From the NCBI GenBank assembly GCA_025462945.1, contig JAOAPO010000498.1, forward strand, positions 1-37,010: 37,010 nucleotides of DNA, in the 5' to 3' direction. This document shows, in pieces, positions 9,171-18,217 of this stretch. The stretch is from Bryobacterales bacterium (GTDB lineage Bacteria > Acidobacteriota > Terriglobia > Bryobacterales > Bryobacteraceae). Both the position numbers and the translations under genes were made by a program. Position 1 is the stretch's first letter; every line of letters begins with the position of its first letter. The notes under the pieces were generated by a model. That model saw only the letters and a list, made by a program, of their open reading frames with translations. It made no database searches and was not told where the DNA came from.

Positions 9171-11522
9171 CTAGTTTTTGCGCTCGAACAGATTGCTAAC
9201 CGTCGCTCTTGCCGGCGAATTAGGATCCTGCTTCAAGCCAAGCTGGAATTCCTGCGCTCCGCGTGCCTTGTCTCCGCCCATCGCGAGAGCGGCGGCCAGA
9301 TGGTAGTGAGCGGTGGGGCGGTCCAGCGCGCGGAGAGAACGTTCCAGGTAAGTTCTGGCTGTGTCGTACTTGCCCTGCTTGTAGTAAATCCAGCCGAGGG
9401 TATCCTGGACCGCCGGGCTGGTCGGAGCCAGGGCGAGTGCTTTCTGTGCCCAGAACAGAGCGTCGTCCAGCTTGTTTTGCCGAGCTGCGAGCGTATCGGC
9501 CAGATTGTTCATGGCTGCCACGTTGGCCGATTCCATCTGTATGGCCTTCAGGTAATGCTGGACAACGGTCTCGACCGGCGCGTTTCTGCGCGTCTCAACG
9601 TCTGCCAGGAGGATCCGCACTTTGGCGCTGTCATGACCGTTGATCAAGTCCAGCAAGCGGGTGCGGGCCTTATCTACGGCACCGCCCTGCAGATCCAGCA
9701 GAGCGAGTTCGAAACCCGAACTGTCAACATCGCCGGCGGCCTTCGCTGCCTCAAGGGCCGCCCGGGCACCTGCCGTGTCGCCCGCACCGGCCAGCCTCGC
9801 GCCGAGTTCGCGGTGGAGGGATATCGATGAGGGGTTCTTAGCGATTGCGGTCCGCAGCATTTCGACGAACTTTTTCTCCTCACCCTGCTGGCGCATGACA
9901 CTGCCGAGCAAATTCAGAGTTCCCGCGTCGGAGGGTGCCATGGCCAGGGCAGCCTCGAGAGATTTGCGCATACCGGGTAAATCCTGGTTGTGCGATCTGA
10001 TGACTGCATCCTGATAGAGAAAAGCGGCGGTACGAGACTTGGCGAGCGCGTCGTCCACACCTTTTTTCGCCTGTGGCCAGTTCCCATCGGCCATCAGGGT
10101 CATGTTGTGGAAATAGGCGTATTCAGCTGAGCTTTTCTCAGGGTCGCCAGCCTGTTCCAACGCGACCAGAGCTTCTTTGGCTTTTCCGCTGTTCAGAAGA
10201 ATCTGTACCAGGTCGAGGCGAGCACGCAGGAAGTGCGGATTCAGCTTCAGTGCCTCAAGCAGCAGATCCCCTTGTCGCAGGGTCTCCCCGCGGGCTCCAA
10301 AGATGCGGGATTGCTGGTAGCTCAGCGCCGGTGAGCTCAACTTCATGGATTGAAGAGTTGTAACCCCTTTGCTCGCCTCATCGAGACGTCCGCGGTCGAC
10401 CTGCAATCTAACATTCTGCAGGAGTGCAGCAGCGTCTTTTGGCCATTTCGCAAGAGTCGTGGAGATTACGCCAGCAGCTTCATCGCGCCTTTCGGCGACG
10501 ATCAAGAGGCCAGAATACTGGTTCCGCAGTTCGACGTCATCGGGATGTTCTTTCAGCACGCGCTGAAACTCCGCGATACCTTCCGGGATCTTCCTCTCAG
10601 CAAAAAGCATTCGCGCATAAGCCGACCACATCTGTTTCGTCGATAGCTTTGAAAGCTCTCGGGTAGTCTGTTCCGCGTTTTGCGAGTTGCCGTCCATCAG
10701 TTCGCGCCGCAAGCGCAGCTGCAAAGCAGGCTGAAACGACCTGTTCAGGGCTAACGCCCTGCTGATCTCACCGTCAGCCTGTCCAATATCCCGAGTAGCC
10801 AGAAAGATCTCTGCGCGAAGAACCGCGGCGTCCGGAGAGGACGGGACGCGCCGGACGGTAGCGTCCGCGATGCTCCGGGCGGTTTCGATATCTCCTTTCG
10901 CCGCGTAGAAAGCAATCATGACGGCGACTGGCCGCAGGTTCGAGGGATTCTCCCGGACCGCGGTATCAAGCATGCTGAGCGCTTCGGCTTTGTCGCCCAG
11001 CTTCGCATCCGCCAGCGCGATCGATGCCATAGCTTCGGCATCTTTCGGGTGCGAACTCAAATATGCGGAAATCACGGTCCTGGCTGAAGAAACCAGGTCG
11101 GGCTTGTCACTGCCAACCTGAAACAGCGCGAGTTCATAGCGGGCGCCTTCGTGCTTCGGATCAAGGTCGACAGCTCGCTGCAAGGTCTGGACGGCGTCGG
11201 TACTGGCACCACCCTTCATGTATGCCAGGCCGAGCTGATAGAGCGGTTCCGGGTCCTTCGGCATATTCTGCGATGCCACTTTGAACTCAATGATGGCTTT
11301 GCGATACTCTTTGCCGGCAACATACTGCTTGCCTTTCGCCAGGTGGGCAGCCTCGCGGGATTGGGGAGTGCCCCTCGAGCAGCCCGAGTTGAGGATCAGG
11401 AGTGCAGGTGCGACCACGGTTCTGCCAATCGCCAGTGCGGCTCGCGCCAGCGTCGGATTTGTTCGGGAGGTGGGAATGTGAAGGACCTCACTAAAAGTAC
11501 CACCGGGCGCGAGTGTTGTCAC
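9171..11522 (-). CDS. TPR-repeat (lipo)protein, resembling PEP-CTERM-system TPR protein PrsT
   Basis: Many TPR-like repeats (AKGKQYVAGKEYRKAIIEFKVASQNMPKDPEPLYQLGLAYMKGG...); N-terminal hydrophobic segment ending NSGCSRG. Confidence 0.8.
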   Translation of the reverse strand: MTTLAPGGTFSEVLHIPTSRTNPTLARAALAIGRTVVAPALLILNSGCSRGTPQSREAAHLAKGKQYVAGKEYRKAIIEFKVASQNMPKDPEPLYQLGLAYMKGGASTDAVQTLQRAVDLDPKHEGARYELALFQVGSDKPDLVSSARTVISAYLSSHPKDAEAMASIALADAKLGDKAEALSMLDTAVRENPSNLRPVAVMIAFYAAKGDIETARSIADATVRRVPSSPDAAVLRAEIFLATRDIGQADGEISRALALNRSFQPALQLRLRRELMDGNSQNAEQTTRELSKLSTKQMWSAYARMLFAERKIPEGIAEFQRVLKEHPDDVELRNQYSGLLIVAERRDEAAGVISTTLAKWPKDAAALLQNVRLQVDRGRLDEASKGVTTLQSMKLSSPALSYQQSRIFGARGETLRQGDLLLEALKLNPHFLRARLDLVQILLNSGKAKEALVALEQAGDPEKSSAEYAYFHNMTLMADGNWPQAKKGVDDALAKSRTAAFLYQDAVIRSHNQDLPGMRKSLEAALAMAPSDAGTLNLLGSVMRQQGEEKKFVEMLRTAIAKNPSSISLHRELGARLAGAGDTAGARAALEAAKAAGDVDSSGFELALLDLQGGAVDKARTRLLDLINGHDSAKVRILLADVETRRNAPVETVVQHYLKAIQMESANVAAMNNLADTLAARQNKLDDALFWAQKALALAPTSPAVQDTLGWIYYKQGKYDTARTYLERSLRALDRPTAHYHLAAALAMGGDKARGAQEFQLGLKQDPNSPARATVSNLFERKN

Positions 11523-11559
11523 GCTTAGGAGATGGTGAACCGTCTACAAAGCGTGAGCT

Positions 11560-12273
11560 TTAGTGGAGCCAGCGTTCGTTGCGAACTGCCGGCGTTTTTT
11601 GAGGTGGTACGGTGCCGAAGCGTCGCTCACGGCGTCGAAATTCGTCCAGCGCGACCCTGAGATCCATTGCGCCGTACTCGGGCCACATCACGCGGGAGAA
11701 AACCAGTTCCGCGTATGCGCACTCCCAAAGCAGGAAGTCACTCAACCTTTGCTCGCCTCCGGTCCGGATCAGCAGGTCGACCGGCTTCTCCTGCCCAAGC
11801 AGCTGCTCGAAGGCCTCTCTCGTGACGTTGGCACCACCGCAGCGCTCGCTGGCTCGCAGGATCGCCTCCCTCGCGGAATAGTCAATGGCCAGTCGCAAGT
11901 GAATCCGGGTTCCGCCTCGCGTCATGGCTTCACCCCGCCGAATCGCTTCCCGCAGCCGCTCGGGCAGACGGTCGCGGCGGCCAATCACGGACAGCCGGAC
12001 GCCGTGCTGCACCATTTTTGGGGTTTCATCTTCCAGATACCAGGCGAGCAGGTGCATCAGCGCCTCCACCTCTTCAGCGGGCCGCTGCCAGTTATCTGAG
12101 GAGAAAGCGTAGGCCGTCAGCGTTCCGACACCGAAGTCTGGAGCAGCCTCGACAACCCGCCGCAACGCTTCGGCACCGGCGCGGTGCCCCATGGCGCGCG
12201 GCAGACCAAGGTCCGTGGCCCAACGGCCATTTCCATCCATAATGATTGCGACGTGCAATGAACTTTGTTCCAT
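11560..12273 (-). CDS. uppS: Isoprenyl transferase (undecaprenyl diphosphate synthase)
   Basis: [77 protein letters not shown]. Confidence 0.95.
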   Translation of the reverse strand: MEQSSLHVAIIMDGNGRWATDLGLPRAMGHRAGAEALRRVVEAAPDFGVGTLTAYAFSSDNWQRPAEEVEALMHLLAWYLEDETPKMVQHGVRLSVIGRRDRLPERLREAIRRGEAMTRGGTRIHLRLAIDYSAREAILRASERCGGANVTREAFEQLLGQEKPVDLLIRTGGEQRLSDFLLWECAYAELVFSRVMWPEYGAMDLRVALDEFRRRERRFGTVPPQKTPAVRNERWLH

Positions 12274-12294
12274 AAAGTATGTGGGTAAATTTTT

Positions 12295-12660
12295 TTAGTG
12301 TTGGCGGGTCGCCCGAATCAGGGCTTCCATATGGGTGAGGTACTGCTCGAGAGCTACGCGACCCTTGTCTGAGAGCCGGTACTCCGTACACGGAATCCGT
12401 CCTTCGAAGCGCTTGGTGCAGGAGACATAGCCTGCTTCCTCGAGCTTGCGGGAGTGAACGCTCAGGTTGCCGTCCGTCGTATCCAGGGCTTCCCTGAGTT
12501 CACGGAAGGTCAGGCTGTCGTTAACCGCAAGGGCGCTGACCATGCCCAAACGCAACCGTTCGTGGATCACACGATCCAGAGCCTTGGCATTGTTGCCCGT
12601 CCCGCCGGGTACGGCAGTCAGGCCGCCCCCTGTGTCGTGAACGCGTGCGTTCTTAGCCAC
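12295..12660 (-). CDS. Winged-helix transcriptional regulator
   Basis: RLRLGMVSALAVNDSLTFRELREALDTTDGNLSVHSRKLEEAGYVSCTKRFEGRIPCTEYRLSDKGRVALEQYL is a winged-helix domain pattern. Confidence 0.87.
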   Translation of the reverse strand: MAKNARVHDTGGGLTAVPGGTGNNAKALDRVIHERLRLGMVSALAVNDSLTFRELREALDTTDGNLSVHSRKLEEAGYVSCTKRFEGRIPCTEYRLSDKGRVALEQYLTHMEALIRATRQH

Positions 12661-13258
12661 CGAAGTCCCTCGCTATCAAATATCCAAATCCAAGATGCAG
12701 GCCCCCGAAACCGGCGGCCATGATTGCGTCCCCCCAGGCGGGAGGCACAAACACCGCTACGGCTCCCGTGATGAGAAAACACACTCCCATCAGCGGGACA
12801 GCTCGCACCGAGAATGCGCCCGCGGACGAAACCCCGACGCCGTAAATAAGGAGCCAGAGTGCGGGGAGCATGCCCTGCAGACCAGCTCGAAACAGAACAA
12901 CGGTGAGCAGCACGGCAACGATCGCCGAAGGTGCCATCGCCATGACGAAACGGCGAAACGTTCGGGAGAGCAAAGGATTGCCGTCCCTCATCGCCTTACG
13001 GTATGAGAAAGCCAAGCCAATCGCGAAGGCCAGCGTCGCCTCAAAGGCCCAAATTGCCAGCCAGGCCTTCGGGCTCTTGGCCAAGTGCGCGGCAAACGCC
13101 GCAAAAAGCGCCGTCGCGCCCATCAACATCCCGCCCACGCCTGGGACGGCCGTGAACGAACCGGACCGCTCCATAGTGCTGCGGATAAACTCCAGGTTGT
13201 CCATCGCCTGCGAGTGCAGGGCGACAGGTTCTTTTCGAATTGGCTGGACGGCTGCCAT
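12653..13258 (-). CDS. Multi-pass membrane protein co-encoded with the winged-helix regulator (possible alternative start at 13204, MDNLEFIRSTMERS)
   Basis: Several hydrophobic segments; MDNLEFIRSTMERSGSFTAVPGVGGMLMG motif; 8-nt overlap with regulator ORF. Confidence 0.75.
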   Translation of the reverse strand: MAAVQPIRKEPVALHSQAMDNLEFIRSTMERSGSFTAVPGVGGMLMGATALFAAFAAHLAKSPKAWLAIWAFEATLAFAIGLAFSYRKAMRDGNPLLSRTFRRFVMAMAPSAIVAVLLTVVLFRAGLQGMLPALWLLIYGVGVSSAGAFSVRAVPLMGVCFLITGAVAVFVPPAWGDAIMAAGFGGLHLGFGYLIARDFGG

Positions 13259-13266
13259 CTGCTGGA

Positions 13267-13305
13267 ATTATAACCACGCCCGAAGAACTTTGCAAGACAA
13301 AGTTC
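13267..13305 (-). promoter_or_regulatory. Predicted promoter (TTGCAA-17-TATAAT) with inverted repeat GAACTTTG-N5-CAAAGTTC overlapping the -35
   Basis: Minus strand TATAAT at 13267-13272, TTGCAA at 13290-13295, spacer exactly 17 nt; inverted repeat 13285-13305. Confidence 0.6.
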
Positions 13306-13321
13306 CTCGGATATTTCTACC

Positions 13322-15289
13322 CTACTCCACCAGGCCGAACGCGATCACGTTTCCGCTGGCTGCGACTGCGAAATATTGCTTGCCGTCGAACTGGTAGGCC
13401 ATCGGCGATGCCTTCCAGTTTTGGCTGGTCTGGAAGGACCAGAGCAGCTTCCCGGTGACTGCGTCGGCGGCCGCGAACGCGCCCGATTCGTCACCGAAGA
13501 AGACCAGCCCGGTCGAGGTCGCAATGGTGCCGCCCCACGAGTTCGCTTCACCCTTCTGCGGCAGTTCCCACTTCACTGCGCCGGTCTGCAGATCGATCGC
13601 GCGCAAAATACGATGCGGCTTCGTTCCGGCATCCGTCTTCTCCGCCCCGCCAAGAAACGGCTGACCGGCTTTCCACTCCACCGGCCGCAGCGAATAAACC
13701 GAGCACTTCTCGTTCGTCTGCATATAAAAAAGACCAGTCGCCGGGCTGAAAGACGGCGAGTACCAGTTCGTCGCGCCGTCCTGTGACGGGCAAACGCGGG
13801 TGCCTGCTGTCGACGGCTCCTGACCGGCGACGAACTGCGGACGACCCTTGGCATCGATCCCCGTCGCCCAGGTCATTTCGTTGATGAACTTCTTAGCCAG
13901 GAGCAATTTGCCGTCGGTCCGGTCGAAAACATAGAAGAACCCGTTGCGATTGCCCTGCACCAGCAATTTGCGCGGCTGACCCTGCCAGTTCGTATTCAGC
14001 AGGACCACCGTCTCCGTCGTGTCCCAATCCCAAAGGTCGTGCGGCGTTGTCTGGTAGTACCACTTCAGCTTGCCGGTCTTCGCGTCGAGGGCCAGAATGC
14101 TGTCGGAATACAGGTTGTCGCCCTTACGTTCCGCGCCGTTGTAATCCGGGCCAGGGTTACCGGCCTGCCAGAAGATGGTGTCGGTATCCGGGTCATAAGA
14201 ACCGGTGAACCAGGTGCTGGCGCCGCCGTGCGCGATCCCATTGCCTTGCCAGGTTTCCGATCCCGGTTCGCCGGCTGCGGGTACCGTCCAAAACTGCCAG
14301 GCTCTCTTGCCCGTGCTGACTGCATAAGCCGAGAGGAAGCCGCGCACGCCTTCCTCACCGCCCGCGGTACCCACGACAACCAAGTCATTCACTACCAACG
14401 GCGCGGATGTCGCGTTGTAGTTCTGGCGAGAGTCCGCCATTTCTGTTTCCCAGTCGATCTCGCCGGTCCAGCGATTCAGCGCGAGCAGGTGCGCATTGTC
14501 GGTAACCATATAGGCGCGATCGCCGGCGACGGCCACCCCACGATTGTTCCCGCCAGCTGCGTTCCCGATGAGACCACGGGTCCGCGCCCGCTTGAAGTGC
14601 CAGATCACGCGACCCGATCCCGCATCCAGCGCATAGCATTCATTGGCGTTCGTCACGTACATGACACCGTCCACTACCACCGGAGTTCCCTGCAGGCCAA
14701 ACGCGCCGGGCATTGTAAAGACCCACTTGGGCGCGAGTTTTTTGACGTTCAGCTTCGTGACCTGCGACAGAGTCGTATAGCGGTTCCCGCTGAGCCCGCC
14801 GTTGTAGAACGGCCAGTTCACGTCGGACGTAACCTCGCGGTACTTGCCCCCGGGCGCGTGCCGCAGCAGGTGGATCCTGCCGTCCGCACCACGCATCTGC
14901 AGATCTTCCAGAGCTTCGTTGACAACCGTGCCTTCCAGCGTTTTCCCGTTCGCAAGCGCTGCTTTCAGTGAATAAGGGCGAAAGCCCGTCTCACGTGGGA
15001 CCAGCTTTCTTAAGAAAGCCAGCAATTGCGGCATATCAGTGGCGCTCACTTCATTGGCGGGCATGCCGCGCGTCGGCAGACCGTTGCGAACCACGCCTGC
15101 AATGTGCTCGTCCGTCAAGTTGGGGACGCGGATCGCGATCGGCGGACCGAGTTCCCCGCCATTACCGTCCGCGCCGTGGCAGCCTGAACAGCGGTTTTCA
15201 AAAACGGTGCGACCTGCGGAGGAGGGGTCCTGCGCCCATGCCGCGGGTAACACGGCCGCGAGAACAGCAACAGTGAGGAATCGAATCAT
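13322..15289 (-). CDS. PQQ-dependent dehydrogenase with N-terminal cytochrome c domain
   Basis: Signal peptide, CSGCH heme motif and PTRGMPANE, followed by PQQ beta-propeller repeats (LALDAKTGKLKWYYQTTPHDLWDWD, VKWELPQKGEANSWGG, VTGKLLWSFQTSQNW). Confidence 0.93.
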   Translation of the reverse strand: MIRFLTVAVLAAVLPAAWAQDPSSAGRTVFENRCSGCHGADGNGGELGPPIAIRVPNLTDEHIAGVVRNGLPTRGMPANEVSATDMPQLLAFLRKLVPRETGFRPYSLKAALANGKTLEGTVVNEALEDLQMRGADGRIHLLRHAPGGKYREVTSDVNWPFYNGGLSGNRYTTLSQVTKLNVKKLAPKWVFTMPGAFGLQGTPVVVDGVMYVTNANECYALDAGSGRVIWHFKRARTRGLIGNAAGGNNRGVAVAGDRAYMVTDNAHLLALNRWTGEIDWETEMADSRQNYNATSAPLVVNDLVVVGTAGGEEGVRGFLSAYAVSTGKRAWQFWTVPAAGEPGSETWQGNGIAHGGASTWFTGSYDPDTDTIFWQAGNPGPDYNGAERKGDNLYSDSILALDAKTGKLKWYYQTTPHDLWDWDTTETVVLLNTNWQGQPRKLLVQGNRNGFFYVFDRTDGKLLLAKKFINEMTWATGIDAKGRPQFVAGQEPSTAGTRVCPSQDGATNWYSPSFSPATGLFYMQTNEKCSVYSLRPVEWKAGQPFLGGAEKTDAGTKPHRILRAIDLQTGAVKWELPQKGEANSWGGTIATSTGLVFFGDESGAFAAADAVTGKLLWSFQTSQNWKASPMAYQFDGKQYFAVAASGNVIAFGLVE

Positions 15290-15358
15290 CAGGGACTAAT
15301 GTAACGCAGTGCTCATGCGGCGTATGCTGAAGTTTCGGCATCAGTAAGAACAAAGGTC

Positions 15359-18181
15359 ATGCGAAATCTTTTCCGTCTCGCCGCAATCTGTGTCACTGCT
15401 CTGTTATTTACCAGCGCAGTCCCATCCACCACGGAAGACCGGCTGCAACAATACCGCAATCTGGGAAAAGCCTTTTACGAGAACCCAACCACGTCTAAAG
15501 AGGCCGTCGCTGAGTTTAAAAAGGCGCTCGATCTGGCTCCGAAGTCGACGCGGGAGAAACTGAATTACGCTTTGGCTCTGCTCCATGCCGGATCGCCCGA
15601 ACCAGCAACGAAGCTTTTGCTCGAGGTGCAGAAGCTGGACCCCAGGCTGCCCCACACCTGGTTCAATCTCGGTGTCTACTACCGCAAGGCCGGGCAGAGC
15701 GCTCCCGCCATCGAGCAGTTCGAAGCCATGCTGCGCCTTACGCCCGACGAGCCGGTCGTCCATTATCAATTGGGTGCGCTCTATAGACAAGAGGGCCGGA
15801 CGCAGGATTCAATAGCCAGGTTTGAGCAGGCAGTGAAGCTCAACCCGCTGCTGGCTGCCGCCCATTTCCAGCTGTATACCCTCTACCGTCAGGGTGGGCG
15901 CGCGGCCGACGCAGCGGCGCAACTGAAGCTCTTCCAGGACTTGAAGAAACAGCAGGAGACTTCAGCCACACCCGAAGACGTGGACTGGTGCAACTACGCG
16001 GAGATCTACGATCCACCTCGCTCAGTGACGCCGCCCGCAGCGGTGCAGCCGGTCTACTCGGACCGTACGCTCCTGGGCACGACCGACGCCTCCGGGCTGC
16101 TCGCTCTCGATGCCACGGGTAAAGGCCAGACGGACCTGCTTGTCTGGTCTCCGGCCGGCGTTTCCCTGTTCCTGCGCGGCACCACGCCTTCGCCAGATTC
16201 CGGCCTTGGCAGTCTAAAGGCCATCGTCAACATTGCGCAGGGCGACTTCGATAACGACGGGCTGCCCGACCTTTGCGTCCTCACAACCGCGGGTCCTGAG
16301 CTCTACCGCAATACTGGAGGCAAGTTCACGGCCCTGGCCGCCCCGCTGCCCCGGCGCGAGTTCGATCGTGCGGTCTGGGTGGATTACGACCACGACTACG
16401 ATCTCGACCTGCTGCTTCTCGGCAAGACTCCAGCGCTGTTCCGAAATCAGGGTACCGCTGGATTTGCGGATCGAACGGCAGATTTCCCCTTCGTCTCGGC
16501 TCAGGCCACCAGCGCCTACCGCCTCCGAGTGAAGCCCGACACGAAAGGCTTCGACATCGCGGTCTTTTACAACGGCCGCGAACCGGTGCTCTATCGCGAT
16601 CATCTGGGTGGCCGCTATACCGCAGAACCGTTCAAAGGCCAGCCTCACTCGCAATCCGAAATCGAAGCCGACTTCGATGCGGATGGCCGGCCCGATAAAG
16701 CCCGGATCGCCGGCAAGGCCGTCCACTTCCTGCACAACGATACAAAGACCGGCTCGAACTGGATCCGTGTTCAACTCGCTGGCGTCAAGAGCCTGAAGCT
16801 TGGCCATGACGCTGAGGTGGAGGTGAAAGCCGGCACTCTGTACAGGAAGCAGTTCTACGACGGTACGCCGCTGACCTTCGACATCGGCGGCTATCCACAG
16901 GCGGACGTGGTCAGAATCACCTGGATGAATGGCCTGCTGCAAAGTGAGGTTCGCCTTGCCGCAAACAAGACTCACCGCATCGAAGAGGCCCAGCGCCTGT
17001 CCGGCTCCTGCCCGATGATCTGGACGTGGAACGGTAAGAACTTCGAGTTCATCACGGACGTGCTGGGCGTAGCGCCGCTCGGAGCCTCAGACGGCGAGGG
17101 TACCTATTTCCCGGTCGATCACGACGAGTTCGTGCTGATACCGGGAAGCAAGCTGCAGCCTCGCGATGGCGCTTACGAGATCCGCATCACGGAAGAGCTC
17201 GCAGAGGTTTCGTACCTCGACCAGCTGACACTGGAAGCCATCGATCACCCCGCCACTACGGAAGTCTTCACGAACGAGAAGTTCAAAGCGCCACCCTTTC
17301 CCGAGGATCGCCTCTTCGAAGTCTCGCATCGAATTGCGCCGACAACCCGCAAAGACAGTGCAGGCGCCCTCGAACTGGATTTCGCGAAGGCGGCACCGAA
17401 CGGCACGGCCACCCTCTTCCTTGCAGGCTGGGTCGACTGGCCGGATGGCAGCACCTTCCGCGCCCGATCGCAGCAGAAACCGTTCGAGTTCCCGCGCCTC
17501 GAAATGCAGGACGCGCAGGGTCGCTGGCAGGTTGTGAACCCGGACATGGGCATGCCCGCCGGGAAGCCGAAGACGATCGCCGTGGACCTGAAGTTCATCT
17601 CATCCAGCCGTAAACTACGCATCGCAACCGATCTGCCGGTACACTGGCAGACCGTGTTCCTCGCGGAGAACACAGCCGCCACCAATGTTCTGCGACATTC
17701 TCTGCGGACGGAGACAGCAGACCTCCACTTCCGAGGTTTCTCCGAAGCCCGCATCGACCCACGCCGGACAGAACCCGATACCTATGTTTATCGGCTTGCC
17801 GGCACCGCTCCGTTCTGGAATCCAACGCCCGGCAACTACACCAGGTTCGGTGACGTCATGGAACTAACGACTCAGATCGACGACCGCATGGTCGTGATGG
17901 GATCGGGTGACGAACTCACTCTGCGCTTCAACGCCAACCAACTGCCACCCCTCAAGCCCGGTTGGGTGCGCGATTTCCGCCTCAAGGTGGACGGCTGGGC
18001 CAAGGATCAGGACGCGAACACGGCCCACGCGCTCACCGTGGGTCCTCTCCCGTTCCACGGGATGTCAGTCTATCCTTACTCGAAAGCCGAGCACTTTCCG
18101 AACGACGAGGTCCATGAACGTTACCAGCGTGAATACAACACACGCCGCGCCTTGCGGCCCTTACGTCCGCTGAGCGAATAG
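15359..18181 (+). CDS. Secreted TPR + VCBS/FG-GAP repeat protein with ASPIC/UnbV-like segment
   Basis: N-terminal TPRs (PHTWFNLGVYYRKAGQSAPAIEQFEAMLRLTPDEPVVHYQLGALYRQEG), FDNDGLPDL and YDHDYDLDLLLLG VCBS motifs, VRITWMNGLLQSEV UnbV-like. Confidence 0.8.
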   Translation: MRNLFRLAAICVTALLFTSAVPSTTEDRLQQYRNLGKAFYENPTTSKEAVAEFKKALDLAPKSTREKLNYALALLHAGSPEPATKLLLEVQKLDPRLPHTWFNLGVYYRKAGQSAPAIEQFEAMLRLTPDEPVVHYQLGALYRQEGRTQDSIARFEQAVKLNPLLAAAHFQLYTLYRQGGRAADAAAQLKLFQDLKKQQETSATPEDVDWCNYAEIYDPPRSVTPPAAVQPVYSDRTLLGTTDASGLLALDATGKGQTDLLVWSPAGVSLFLRGTTPSPDSGLGSLKAIVNIAQGDFDNDGLPDLCVLTTAGPELYRNTGGKFTALAAPLPRREFDRAVWVDYDHDYDLDLLLLGKTPALFRNQGTAGFADRTADFPFVSAQATSAYRLRVKPDTKGFDIAVFYNGREPVLYRDHLGGRYTAEPFKGQPHSQSEIEADFDADGRPDKARIAGKAVHFLHNDTKTGSNWIRVQLAGVKSLKLGHDAEVEVKAGTLYRKQFYDGTPLTFDIGGYPQADVVRITWMNGLLQSEVRLAANKTHRIEEAQRLSGSCPMIWTWNGKNFEFITDVLGVAPLGASDGEGTYFPVDHDEFVLIPGSKLQPRDGAYEIRITEELAEVSYLDQLTLEAIDHPATTEVFTNEKFKAPPFPEDRLFEVSHRIAPTTRKDSAGALELDFAKAAPNGTATLFLAGWVDWPDGSTFRARSQQKPFEFPRLEMQDAQGRWQVVNPDMGMPAGKPKTIAVDLKFISSSRKLRIATDLPVHWQTVFLAENTAATNVLRHSLRTETADLHFRGFSEARIDPRRTEPDTYVYRLAGTAPFWNPTPGNYTRFGDVMELTTQIDDRMVVMGSGDELTLRFNANQLPPLKPGWVRDFRLKVDGWAKDQDANTAHALTVGPLPFHGMSVYPYSKAEHFPNDEVHERYQREYNTRRALRPLRPLSE

Positions 18182-18217
18182 CCCGAGATTATTGTCACCG
18201 TTTGCCACAATTAGATA

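Noticed and set aside
14039-14971. 310-aa plus-strand ORF
   Set aside because: Antisense to the confident PQQ dehydrogenase; no recognisable motifs.
16214-16975. 253-aa minus-strand ORF
   Set aside because: Antisense to the TPR-VCBS gene; VVVVIHPD-like repeats mirror the DH/DYD coding repeats.
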